A stretch of 46,124 nucleotides of DNA. Source: an uncultured Alphaproteobacteria bacterium (lineage in GTDB: Bacteria; Pseudomonadota; Alphaproteobacteria; RF32; CAG-239). Positions 34,272-42,128 of the stretch are shown here, piece by piece (positions within the stretch are counted from its first letter, which is position 1; the number at the start of each line of letters is the position of its first letter). A model generated the notes under the pieces. The model did not search any database. It was not told the origin of the DNA and saw nothing but the letters and a program-made list of their open reading frames with translations. A program made the translations under genes and the position numbers. The DNA is taken from the NCBI GenBank assembly GCA_949297665.1, contig CASFTO010000026.1:1-46124 (forward strand), given 5' to 3'.

Positions 34272-34994
34272 ATGCAAAAAAACGAACAAAGCAGAGATGA
34301 AGAAAGCCTAATTTCGCACTTAAACGCTCTGCGAAACACATTATTACATTGTCTGTTTGCACTTGGGATAGCTCTTCCGATAACCCTATTTGCATCCCCG
34401 TATTTTCTGAATTGGCTCATAAAAAGATTGATTCAAGATACCCCTATAACATTAAATTTTTTCTCTCCGGCAGAAGTTTTCATCTTACAAATAAAAATAG
34501 CCCTTGTGCTCGACCTGCTAATATGTTTCCCGTATATAGCCAAAAAATTATGGAACTTCATTCTTCCTGCGTTGTATGAAAATGAAAAACGTTTTATAAA
34601 AAAAATAGTTCTAAGCTCAAGCTCTCTCTTCATTCTGGGGGTTGGCTTTTGTATCAGTTTCATACTCCCATTAATTATCAAATTCGGAGCCAGTTTTGCA
34701 ACAGATGAATTGAAAGCGACCATTGGAATATCAAATGTTATCGGCTTAAGTCTATGGCTTTCCGTAATCTTCGGCTTAATGTTTCAATTTCCGCTAATTA
34801 CCTATTCTCTGATAAAATCTGGAATATGCACTTATGAATCCGTCAAGACCAAACGTCCTTATATATTCACATTTATACTGATTATAGCTGCCATTCTCAC
34901 TCCACCTGATGTAGTTAGCCAACTAATGTTAACCATCCCAACGTATGCATTATTTGAAATAGGGCTATATTTTTCAAAAAAAATTAATCAATAA
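34272..34994 (+). CDS. tatC: Sec-independent translocase TatC
   Basis: 240 residues, six helices. The N-terminal SLISHLNALRNTLLHCL (about 12-28) is the conserved signal-recognition segment, and AEVFILQIKIALVLDLLICFPYIAKKLWNFILPALYENEKRF is followed by the standard TatC loops; TPPDVVSQL (about 217) is the family's C-terminal signature. Start codon directly abuts the tatA stop. Its place behind a protein with a mid-chain RR motif suggests a dedicated or co-regulated export path. Confidence 0.94.
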   Translation: MQKNEQSRDEESLISHLNALRNTLLHCLFALGIALPITLFASPYFLNWLIKRLIQDTPITLNFFSPAEVFILQIKIALVLDLLICFPYIAKKLWNFILPALYENEKRFIKKIVLSSSSLFILGVGFCISFILPLIIKFGASFATDELKATIGISNVIGLSLWLSVIFGLMFQFPLITYSLIKSGICTYESVKTKRPYIFTFILIIAAILTPPDVVSQLMLTIPTYALFEIGLYFSKKINQ

Positions 34995-35023
34995 ATTTAT
35001 ACGCAACTTAAATAAAAAAGCGC

Positions 35024-35054
35024 TTGACTTAGAGTATACTCTAAAAATTATACT
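35024..35054 (+). promoter_or_regulatory. MerR-activated promoter of the exported flavodoxin gene
   Basis: TTGACT (35024-35029), 19-bp spacer, TATACT (35049-35054), with the dyad TTAGAGTATACTCTAA (35029-35044) in the spacer. Same -35, dyad arms and spacing as the promoter at 30387. This places the gene in the regulon of the MerR protein at 29842. Confidence 0.85.
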
Positions 35055-35084
35055 GACAGCACAAAAAAGCTGAAAGGAGAGATT

Positions 35085-35669
35085 ATGAGAAATAAAATAC
35101 TGAATATATTAAAAAAATCACTTTACGTACTAAGTACTATCATTTTAACTGTAACCAATAGTAATGCTGAGCCAAACAAGGATATCAACATGACCACAAA
35201 TAAAAAAATCCTCATTGCCTACTATTCATGGTCAGGTAACACAAAAGAAGTTGCCGAAGCTATTCATGAAAAGATTGGTGGCGACCTTTATCGTATAGAA
35301 ACCGAACAGACCTATCCGGAAGAATATCGAGCCACAACAGCTCAAGCTAAACGAGAAATCAATGAAGGTTTTCGTCCTAGCTTAAAAGGCAAAGTAGAAA
35401 ATATCGCCCAATATGACATAATTTTTATCGGTTCGCCAAACTGGTGGGGAACAATAGCGCCGGCTGTAAGCAGTTTTCTTGCAGACAATAACCTAAAAGG
35501 CAAAACCGTAATACCATTCATAACCCATGGAGGAGGCGGAGCTCAAAACACCATCACAGATTTAACCAAACAATGCGCTGGATGCGCTGTAAACAAAGAT
35601 GGTTGGGTTGGATATGGAAGTCGCACTTTTGGTATATCTGGCTGGCTTGATGACCTAAAAATCAACTAA
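35085..35669 (+). CDS. Exported flavodoxin-like protein
   Basis: 194 residues. Signal peptide to about residue 28 (MRNKILNILKKSLYVLST ... NSNA), without a twin-arginine motif. The mature part is a flavodoxin: IAYYSWSGNTKEVAEAI (about 44-60, FMN phosphate loop), FIGSPNWWGTIAPAV (about 112, aromatic FMN loop) and the ITHGGGGAQNT segment. A second Met at residue 36 would give a cytoplasmic form, but only the first ATG has a ribosome site (GAAAGGAGAG). Driven by a MerR-type promoter 30 bp upstream; a strong terminator follows. Confidence 0.85.
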   Translation: MRNKILNILKKSLYVLSTIILTVTNSNAEPNKDINMTTNKKILIAYYSWSGNTKEVAEAIHEKIGGDLYRIETEQTYPEEYRATTAQAKREINEGFRPSLKGKVENIAQYDIIFIGSPNWWGTIAPAVSSFLADNNLKGKTVIPFITHGGGGAQNTITDLTKQCAGCAVNKDGWVGYGSRTFGISGWLDDLKIN

Positions 35670-35691
35670 ACGATTTTTTTCTAAAACACAA

Positions 35692-35721
35692 AAAAACTTT
35701 ACTCATTGGAGTAAAGTTTTT
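35692..35721 (+). terminator. Rho-independent terminator after the flavodoxin gene
   Basis: Thirteen-bp stem AAAAACTTTACTC / GAGTAAAGTTTTT with an ATTG loop. Confidence 0.9.
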
Positions 35722-35789
35722 CTTGTATCTCAAAAAATTTGAAACTAGGATAAAACATAAATAAAACCATTTAAGCAGAGGAGAGGATG

Positions 35790-36506
35790 ATGAAAAAAAT
35801 TATCGCATCAATATTTCTGGCAACAGGATTAATACTAGGAGGTTTCTTCCCCGGTTATTACTATTACAAAGCAAAATTAGATAATAACTCTGTCACCGTC
35901 AAAGGGTTATCGGAAATGAATGTTAAAGCCGATTTAGCGATTTGGAAATTAAAATTTGTTATAACCGGCAACGAATTGTTGAGTGCACAAAAAAAGATAA
36001 CATTACAAGCATCAACAATCACAGAATTCTTAAAAGAACAAGGATTTAACGATGACGAAATCAAATCCGAGCGTATCATCACCACAGATTTAATGGCCAA
36101 CCCATACCGCAATAATGATAACAACAACATGCGATTTATTCTATCCCAAACTATAACGGTAAGAAGTACAAACGTAGAGTTAGTCGAAAAATCTCTTCCC
36201 CAAACTGATAACTTAATCGCAAAAGGGATCATCTTTGACGGTTCATCATACGACTATCCGGTATCATACATTTTCACCAAACTTAACGAGATAAAACCGC
36301 AAATGTTAGAAGAAGCGACAAAAAATGCCAAAGAAGCCGCTTTTGAATTTGCCAAGAGTTCTGGCAGTAAAGTAGGCAAAATACGTCATGCAAATCAAGG
36401 AGTCTTCTCGATTCTCCCACGGGAGCAAATCTCAGGAAGTTTTGAATCTCAACAAGTAGAAAAAACTGTTCGAGTTGTATCCACAATAGAATACTGGCTG
36501 GAATAA
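35790..36506 (+). CDS. SIMPL domain (DUF541) envelope protein
   Basis: 238 residues; two ATGs in a row, the second preferred because AGGAG lies 6 bases before it. N-terminal signal anchor (KKIIASIFLATGLILGGFFPG). Mature part begins VTVKGLSEMNVKADLAIWKLKF, the classic SIMPL/DUF541 opening, with YIFTKLNEIKPQMLEEATKNA near the end of the domain. Family members sit in the periplasm or membrane and affect stress tolerance; mechanism unknown. Confidence 0.85.
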   Translation: MKKIIASIFLATGLILGGFFPGYYYYKAKLDNNSVTVKGLSEMNVKADLAIWKLKFVITGNELLSAQKKITLQASTITEFLKEQGFNDDEIKSERIITTDLMANPYRNNDNNNMRFILSQTITVRSTNVELVEKSLPQTDNLIAKGIIFDGSSYDYPVSYIFTKLNEIKPQMLEEATKNAKEAAFEFAKSSGSKVGKIRHANQGVFSILPREQISGSFESQQVEKTVRVVSTIEYWLE

Positions 36507-36553
36507 AATAACCTAAGCCACATTATGTGGCTTTTATAGATATAAGGAACAAT

Positions 36554-36973
36554 ATGGAAAAGCAAATTAAAGTAGGAGTTGGTCTATATATATTCAATCC
36601 AAAGAATCAACTTCTTTTAGGATTAAGAAAGAGTGAACACGGAAAAGGCACATGGTGTCCCCCGGGAGGACATATGGAATATGGTGAAAGCAATGAACAA
36701 GCCGCCATTAGAGAGGCACTGGAGGAAACCGGATTAAAAATAAAAGAGCAAACTGTTTCTCTGCAAGGTGTGACCAACGATTTTTATCCGGAAAGCGGAA
36801 AACACTATATAACTTTACATTTGTCATGTCATAAATATAGTGGAACACCTCAAATTATGGAACCGAACAAATGCGCTGAATGGCGATGGTTTGATTTAGA
36901 CAATCTTCCCGAAAATTTGATGTTATCAAACAAAAATTTCATAAATAAATACAAGCTATCTCAAATTATGTAA
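36554..36973 (+). CDS. Nudix hydrolase
   Basis: 139 residues from ATG 36554 (ATAAGGAAC upstream). The Nudix box GGHMEYGESNEQAAIREALEETG (about 39-61) is complete. WCPPGGHMEYGES and the C-terminal EWRWFDLDNLPENL are typical of MutT/NudG-like enzymes acting on (deoxy)nucleoside triphosphates. The exact substrate cannot be read from sequence. Confidence 0.88.
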   Translation: MEKQIKVGVGLYIFNPKNQLLLGLRKSEHGKGTWCPPGGHMEYGESNEQAAIREALEETGLKIKEQTVSLQGVTNDFYPESGKHYITLHLSCHKYSGTPQIMEPNKCAEWRWFDLDNLPENLMLSNKNFINKYKLSQIM

Positions 36974-37022
36974 CAAGCCGACAAGCGAAATAAAATCCTT
37001 TCAACCATCGCCAAACAGCCAT

Positions 37023-37044
37023 AAAAAAGCCTGCGCAAAGCAGG
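37023..37044 (-). terminator. Terminator of tRNA-Pro
   Basis: Minus-strand stem CCTGC-TTTGC-GCAGG followed by C and six Ts, 13 bp after the tRNA 3' end. Confidence 0.85.
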
Positions 37045-37056
37045 TATTTTTCTATC

Positions 37057-37133
37057 TGGTCGGGACGAGAGGATTCGAACCTCCGACTTCTTGCACCCCA
37101 TGCAAGCGCTCTACCAGGCTGAACTACGTCCCG
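37057..37133 (-). tRNA. tRNA-Pro (anticodon GGG)
   Basis: 77 nt with encoded CCA. Acceptor CGGGACG / CGTCCCG, D arm with AGTTCAGCCTGGTAGAGC, anticodon stem CTTGC / GCAAG enclosing ATGGGGT (anticodon GGG), T arm GGAGGTTCGAATCCTCT. The C1-G72 pair is diagnostic of tRNA-Pro. Confidence 0.96.
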
Positions 37134-37222
37134 ACAACTTTGTTGTTTATATATCGCTCCACACTAAAATGCAAGTAAAATTTATTTTTAACGTCACAAC
37201 TTATCCATCCACAGCAAAAGAC

Positions 37223-37251
37223 AAAAATAAAAAGGCCACCGAAGCAGCCCT
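37223..37251 (-). terminator. Probable terminator of rpmB
   Basis: Minus-strand imperfect stem AGGGCTGC-TTCG-GTGGCCT with a UUCG loop and following T-rich tract, 25 bp after the rpmB stop. Confidence 0.55.
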
Positions 37252-37275
37252 TACAAACATTAAAAGCAGAAATAA

Positions 37276-37560
37276 CTATGCTGAAACTTTATCAGCCACA
37301 ACTTTTTTAATTTTCTTAGCTTCTGCTGTGAGCTTACCATCAGGAGTAGCCATCAAATAAGCATCAAGACCACCTTTATGTTCAATAGAACGAAGTGTCT
37401 TCGTACAAATTTTCAATTTATAAACTTTACCAAGAGCTTCACTCAAAAGAGAAACAACTTGCAGATTCGGCAAAAAGCGACGGCGAGTTCTATTGTTAGC
37501 GTGACTTACATTATTACCGCTCATAACGCCAGTGCCGGAAATTTCACATTTCTTAGCCAT
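37276..37560 (-). CDS. rpmB: 50S ribosomal protein L28
   Basis: 94 residues. MAKKCEISGTGVMSGNNVSH (1-20) and the NRTRRRFLPNLQ block (about 23-34) are L28 signatures; the C-terminal KTLRSIEHKGGLDAYLM completes it. Basic, single gene, lies between two tRNA genes. Length is in the alphaproteobacterial range. Confidence 0.95.
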   Translation of the reverse strand: MAKKCEISGTGVMSGNNVSHANNRTRRRFLPNLQVVSLLSEALGKVYKLKICTKTLRSIEHKGGLDAYLMATPDGKLTAEAKKIKKVVADKVSA

Positions 37561-37704
37561 TTTAATATCCTTTACTCAAAAAACTTTTGCTCATACATAC
37601 AAAGATAATCGCTAGAAGTCAAGTAAAATCTTCGCAAAAGAATCAAAAAAAGCTGGAATAATAAAAAAATAGGATATATAAAGCAGAGATATCAAATAAA
37701 ACAA

Positions 37705-37781
37705 GTACCCGTAGCTCAATTGGATAGAGTGTTGGCCTCCGACGCCAAAGGTTGCGAGTTCGAACCTCGCCGGGTGCACCA
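37705..37781 (+). tRNA. tRNA-Arg (anticodon CCG)
   Basis: 77 nt with encoded CCA. Acceptor GTACCCG / CGGGTGC, D arm TAGCTCAATTGGATAGAGT, anticodon stem TTGGC / GCCAA enclosing CTCCGAC (anticodon CCG), T arm GCGAGTTCGAACCTCGC. Reads CGG. Confidence 0.96.
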
Positions 37782-37940
37782 TTTCCCCCATCAATAAGGA
37801 TTAGCCAATATCGGTATATTTTTCAAAAGCAAGAGTTCCTTTAACAGATACCACTACATCCTCCATATTTAATTTTATGCAAAGCCTAAAAAAATACCTA
37901 ATATGGAGTTAACAATCAATTAAAACACTCACATATGGCA

Positions 37941-37965
37941 AAAGCCGCACAAAGGCGGCTTTTTT
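37941..37965. terminator. Bidirectional terminator between tRNA-Arg and the histidine phosphatase gene
   Basis: AAAGCCGC-ACAAAG-GCGGCTTTTT: GCCGC/GCGGC stem with A run on the left and T run on the right. The right arm touches the stop codon of the minus-strand gene at 37964. The stretch 37782-37940 holds nothing else that I can identify. Confidence 0.75.
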
Positions 37966-38560
37966 AATCATTAATCTGCTCAAATATATGCGTTTCCATA
38001 TCGTATTGCAAATGCAATATCGAGCAATTCGGATTAGGTGTTGCCACCAGACCAAGTCCACACTTTAATGCACTTAATACTCCCGCATGACAAACAACAC
38101 CAACATTAACGTCCTCAGAGCTATAAATAATATAGTTCAAACACCCTAACACTCTATTAAAAATATTGTGTTTAGTTTCGCCTTCAGGAAAAGCATTATC
38201 CCAATTTTGAACTGTTGGCCAACAAATTGCATCAACAAACTCTTTACCAAATTGCTGATAAGCCTCATCAAAAGTCACCCCTTCAACTATGCCAAAATTA
38301 CCTTCTCGTAAATTTTGAAGAATCACGATTGGAATATCCATTCCTATTCTCTGAACAATCACATTTGCCGTTTGCACCGCTCGAATTAAAGGAGAACTAT
38401 AGAGCAACGTTATATTCAAACCTACAACTTTTTCAGCCAAAGCCTTTGCTTGCTCAACTCCATTATCATTCAAAGCAGTATCAATACTGCAACCATACCA
38501 ACGGTTTTCCAAATTATAATTTGTTTCACCATGACGAAAAATATAAACATTTCTTTTCAT
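37964..38560 (-). CDS. Histidine phosphatase (phosphoglycerate-mutase-like) family protein
   Basis: 198 residues from ATG 38560, where the family's normal N-terminus begins; a longer frame to 38587 has no better ribosome site. IFRHGETNYN (6-15) contains the phospho-accepting His, LREGNFGIVEGVTFDEA (about 77) the acid region, CHAGVL (about 152) the second catalytic His. Cofactor-dependent PGM-like phosphatases act on sugar phosphates or nucleotides such as alpha-ribazole phosphate; which one is not clear. Confidence 0.85.
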   Translation of the reverse strand: MKRNVYIFRHGETNYNLENRWYGCSIDTALNDNGVEQAKALAEKVVGLNITLLYSSPLIRAVQTANVIVQRIGMDIPIVILQNLREGNFGIVEGVTFDEAYQQFGKEFVDAICWPTVQNWDNAFPEGETKHNIFNRVLGCLNYIIYSSEDVNVGVVCHAGVLSALKCGLGLVATPNPNCSILHLQYDMETHIFEQIND

Positions 38561-38653
38561 AAAAATAAATTTTAAACAATAATACAATAACTACCAAGGA
38601 AGATACTCATAAATTTAATTTTTGCAAGCAAAATCACACCCAGCGCATATAAC

Positions 38654-38691
38654 AAAAAAGCGACCCGTCAACACCGAGTCGCTTTATTTTT
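38654..38691 (-). terminator. Terminator of the flavodiiron protein gene
   Basis: Stem AAAGCGAC / GTCGCTTT with inner pairing; the minus-strand transcript ends in a T run. Lies 18 bp after the stop at 38709. Confidence 0.85.
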
Positions 38692-38708
38692 GCATTCAAA
38701 ACAAAATA

Positions 38709-39878
38709 CTATTTATTCAGCAATTCATCTGCCAAAGATTCCAATTGTTTAACGTCTGCATCTTTCATAGCTGATTTAATAGAAACAACCGTATCCATGA
38801 AAGTCAAATTCTTAAGGTTTTCCATTTCTGCCTTCATTTTTTTAGCAGCCATTGGAGCCCAAGAACCATTTTCAATAAATGCCACTTTACGATTCTGATA
38901 ATTCTTGCTCTTAAGGTGAGCAATAAAACTTTCCATACAAGGGAAAAGTCCACCATCATATGTAACAGAAGCTAAAACTAATCGATCATAACGAAAAGCA
39001 TCTTCTACAGCCTCTGCCATATCATCACGAGCCAAATCAGCAATTGCAACTTTAGGAGCCCCTTTTGCCTCTAAAATTTCTTTTAATTTCTCTGCGACTT
39101 TTTTAGTATTTCCATAAACAGAAGCATAAGCAATAAAGATTCCCTCATCTTCAGGACGATAGCTACTCCAGATATCATATTTATTAATATAATACCCCAA
39201 ATTTTCGGTCAACATTGGACCATGTAAAGCAAAAATCTTTTGAATATCCAAAGTTGCAGCTTTTTTCAGTAAAGTCTGAACTTGCGCACCATATTTACCA
39301 ACAATATTGATATAATAACGGCGAGCTTCACAATCCCATTCATCATCAACATCTAAAGCTCCAAATTTACCAAAAGCATCGGCCGAGAACAAAATCTTCT
39401 CTTTCTTTTCATAAGCAACCATAACTTCTGGCCAGTGAACCATTGGAGCCATAACAAACGTTAAAACATGCTCACCCAAAACCAACTCATCGCCTTCATT
39501 AACAACAATTTTACGACCTTCTAAATCAAGATGTTCAAAAAACTGCGGTATCATATTAAATGTTTTCGGATTCGTTACAACCTTAGCATTTTTATATTTA
39601 TTCAAAAACTGTTCAATATTTGCAGCATGATCGGGTTCCATATGCAAAACGACTAAATAATCCGGTTCTCTGGCACCCAAAACCTCTTCCAGATTTTTGA
39701 ACCATTCATCAGTTGCTCTCTTATCAACCGTATCCATAACAGCAATTTTCTCATCCATAATAACATATGAATTATAAGAAATTCCATCAGGAACAACATA
39801 TTGACCTTCAAACAAGTCTAATGTTTTATCATCAGCACCCACATAATAAACCGCATCAGTTAATTTTTTATTTTGCAT
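38709..39878 (-). CDS. A-type flavodiiron protein (oxygen/nitric oxide reductase)
   Basis: 389 residues. Metallo-beta-lactamase-like diiron domain 1-245 with HMEPDH (79-84: His79, Glu81, Asp83, His84), APMVHWPEVM (His about 147), SADAFGKFG (Asp about 166) and LHGPML (His about 228). Flavodoxin domain 255-389 with AYASVYGNTKKVAEKL (FMN loop). It reduces O2 to water or NO to N2O and protects anaerobes. No rubredoxin gene is adjacent; the reductant may be one of the flavin or iron-sulfur proteins elsewhere in this window. Single-gene unit. Confidence 0.95.
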   Translation of the reverse strand: MQNKKLTDAVYYVGADDKTLDLFEGQYVVPDGISYNSYVIMDEKIAVMDTVDKRATDEWFKNLEEVLGAREPDYLVVLHMEPDHAANIEQFLNKYKNAKVVTNPKTFNMIPQFFEHLDLEGRKIVVNEGDELVLGEHVLTFVMAPMVHWPEVMVAYEKKEKILFSADAFGKFGALDVDDEWDCEARRYYINIVGKYGAQVQTLLKKAATLDIQKIFALHGPMLTENLGYYINKYDIWSSYRPEDEGIFIAYASVYGNTKKVAEKLKEILEAKGAPKVAIADLARDDMAEAVEDAFRYDRLVLASVTYDGGLFPCMESFIAHLKSKNYQNRKVAFIENGSWAPMAAKKMKAEMENLKNLTFMDTVVSIKSAMKDADVKQLESLADELLNK

Positions 39879-39916
39879 AATTTAACTCCTTTTTTTATAG
39901 AAAACACATTTTTAGA

Positions 39917-40576
39917 CTATTTAAGTCTTTCCTCAATAAATGCAACAGCTTTTTGAAACACTTCATCAATATTCAAATCCGATGTATCCAAAATAATAGC
40001 ATCTTCAGCAGGTTTCATCGGAGCATCTTTCCGATTAGCATCCCGTTCATCACGCGCTTTAACATCTCTTAAAACATCATCAAACAGAACATTCATACCT
40101 TTTTGCAGAAATTCATCATACCGTCTTTTAGCCCGCACCTCGGAAGACGCCGTAATAAAAAATTTAACATCCGCATGAGGACAAATAACCGTACCGGTAT
40201 CACGCCCATCATAAATAACCCCATTAGCAGGAGAACCGTCGGCAAATGTCGGATTTTTTGCAAAATTACGCTGCATATCCAACAGCTGAGCACGCACTCC
40301 GGAATAACTGGAAACAATAGACGCCGCCTGCCCCCCGATAGATGAACGAAAATCTTTATCTCGAGATAACTCCATCATAGTAGCAAAAGTCAACTCTCCC
40401 GCCATTTTTTGAGCAGCACAAGCATCACTTAACTCTAATGTTTGTTTTAACATCATCAAGCCCACCGCTCTATAAACCATACCGGTATCAAAGTAAGCCA
40501 ACCCATATTTATCCGCCAATTTTTGAGAAAGCGTTCCTTTACCTGCGGCAGCCGGGCCATCTACTGTAATAATCAT
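39917..40576 (-). CDS. cmk: Cytidylate kinase
   Basis: 219 residues from ATG 40576, which gives the standard start MIITVDGPAAAGKGT (P-loop 7-15); a Met four codons upstream at 40588, closer to AAGGG, is an alternative. YFDTGMVYRAVG (about 33) and the GRDTGTVICPHADVKFFITAS block (about 127) are CMP-kinase signatures, as is DERDANRKDAPMKPAEDAI. It phosphorylates CMP and dCMP. A normal-length single gene. Confidence 0.93.
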   Translation of the reverse strand: MIITVDGPAAAGKGTLSQKLADKYGLAYFDTGMVYRAVGLMMLKQTLELSDACAAQKMAGELTFATMMELSRDKDFRSSIGGQAASIVSSYSGVRAQLLDMQRNFAKNPTFADGSPANGVIYDGRDTGTVICPHADVKFFITASSEVRAKRRYDEFLQKGMNVLFDDVLRDVKARDERDANRKDAPMKPAEDAIILDTSDLNIDEVFQKAVAFIEERLK

Positions 40577-40674
40577 TTCAAAGTACATCCCTTAAAGTTA
40601 GAAATTTTATCTATTCTTTAACACATATTTACTAATATCATAGTACAAAATAACTTTATACAAAGAATAAGAAG

Positions 40675-41406
40675 ATGCCGCAAACGATTCGTTTATACAT
40701 AAAAGAAACAATCTCTCCTGAAAAAATCATCACTTTAAGTGAAGAACAAACCCATTACCTAAAAAACGTCGTAAAGGTAAATAAAACAACTCCTATTTTA
40801 TGTTTTGATAACCAAAGTGGAGAATTCTCGGCAGAACTCATGTCATTAGAAAAAAAGCACGGACTTTTGAAAATTCACAACCAAACAAAAGAATATCAAC
40901 AATGTCCGGATATTTGGTTATTATTTGCCCCGTTAAAAAAAGACAAGACCGATTTTGTAATAGAAAAAGCAACCGAACTAGGTTGTCGAAAAATACAACC
41001 AGTTATAACCCAATACACCATAACAAAAAACATCCGATTAGATCGCTATATAGCGCAAAGCGTTGAAGCGGCAGAACAATGTCGTCGTACAGATTTACCG
41101 GAAATAGGAAGTCCCCAAACACTATCTGAAATTTTATCTTTATGGGATAATAAAAGAATTTTATATTTCATGGACGAGAGTTTAGAAAGTAAAAATTTCC
41201 TAACCGTACTGCAAGAAAATTCAACAACAAAAGCCGCCATTTTAATTGGCCCTGAGGGAGGTTTTTCAAAAACCGAACAACAGCTATTAAAAAGTCAAAA
41301 ATACATCAAAGGTGCAACACTGGGTCCCCGCATTCTAAGAGCAGAAACCGCCGTAACGGCAGCTTTATCATGTTGGCAACTTATATCTGGAGATTGGAGT
41401 AAATAA
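40675..41406 (+). CDS. rsmE: 16S rRNA (uracil-1498-N3)-methyltransferase
   Basis: 243 residues of the SPOUT family. N-terminal PUA-like domain, then the knot region: FAPLKKDKTDFVIEKATELG (about 83-102), LIGPEGGFSKTE (about 190-201) and LGPRILRAETAVTAAL (about 217-232). These are RsmE signatures. First gene of a run with the response regulator (start directly after its stop) and rquA. Confidence 0.93.
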   Translation: MPQTIRLYIKETISPEKIITLSEEQTHYLKNVVKVNKTTPILCFDNQSGEFSAELMSLEKKHGLLKIHNQTKEYQQCPDIWLLFAPLKKDKTDFVIEKATELGCRKIQPVITQYTITKNIRLDRYIAQSVEAAEQCRRTDLPEIGSPQTLSEILSLWDNKRILYFMDESLESKNFLTVLQENSTTKAAILIGPEGGFSKTEQQLLKSQKYIKGATLGPRILRAETAVTAALSCWQLISGDWSK

Positions 41407-42117
41407 ATGAAAATACTAATAGCCGATGACCACGAATTATTTTTAAAAGGTTTGGAATTCATTTTAAAAGAAAATCTTCCCAATCCTATAATTACCACAG
41501 CCCAAAACTATAGCGACATCTTCCACATACTGGAAGACAAACAAGGATTTGACTTAATTATAACTGATTTAGCAATGCCCGGAGCCAATTGGCTGCAAGC
41601 ATTAAACAAGATTCATTCCCTAGAGCAGGAAACCCCAATTATAGTCATATCAGCCGTTTTTGACAAAGAAATCCTTCAACAAACATTAGACATCGGTGTA
41701 GCAGGCTATATTCCCAAAACTTCTTCCAACAATTTAATCATCAGTGCAATCAATTTAGTTTTAGCCGGAGGTGTTTATATTCCGCATGAATTACTCTACA
41801 CGCCGCCCTCCACCCCAAACAACAAGAATACATCAAAAGAATATATTGCGCCATTAAAAGCCCTAGAAAAATTTGCCGACAATACCACCGAAAGCTCACA
41901 AAAGAGCCTAACCGAAAGACAAATTGAAATTGTAAAATGTATTGCCGAAGGTTTATCCAACAAACAAATTGCCTACAAACTAAACCTAACCGAAGGTACG
42001 GTAAAAGTTCACATCACCGTCATATTAAAAGTACTAAATGTCAAAAACCGAACATCAGCAGTGATTGAAGCCGCCAAAAGAGGATACATTGCCGACAATA
42101 ATACCGATAATCAATAA
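41407..42117 (+). CDS. NarL/FixJ-type response regulator
   Basis: 236 residues. Receiver 1-120 with IADDHE (acidic pair 7-8), phospho-acceptor Asp54 in TDLAMPG, and IPKTSS carrying the conserved Lys. LuxR-type helix-turn-helix near 168-225: LTERQIEIVKCIAEGLSNKQIAYKL, TEGTVKVHI. No histidine kinase is adjacent, so it is an orphan here. It is squeezed between rsmE (0 bp) and rquA (11 bp). Confidence 0.92.
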   Translation: MKILIADDHELFLKGLEFILKENLPNPIITTAQNYSDIFHILEDKQGFDLIITDLAMPGANWLQALNKIHSLEQETPIIVISAVFDKEILQQTLDIGVAGYIPKTSSNNLIISAINLVLAGGVYIPHELLYTPPSTPNNKNTSKEYIAPLKALEKFADNTTESSQKSLTERQIEIVKCIAEGLSNKQIAYKLNLTEGTVKVHITVILKVLNVKNRTSAVIEAAKRGYIADNNTDNQ

Positions 42118-42128
42118 AAGGAAAAACA

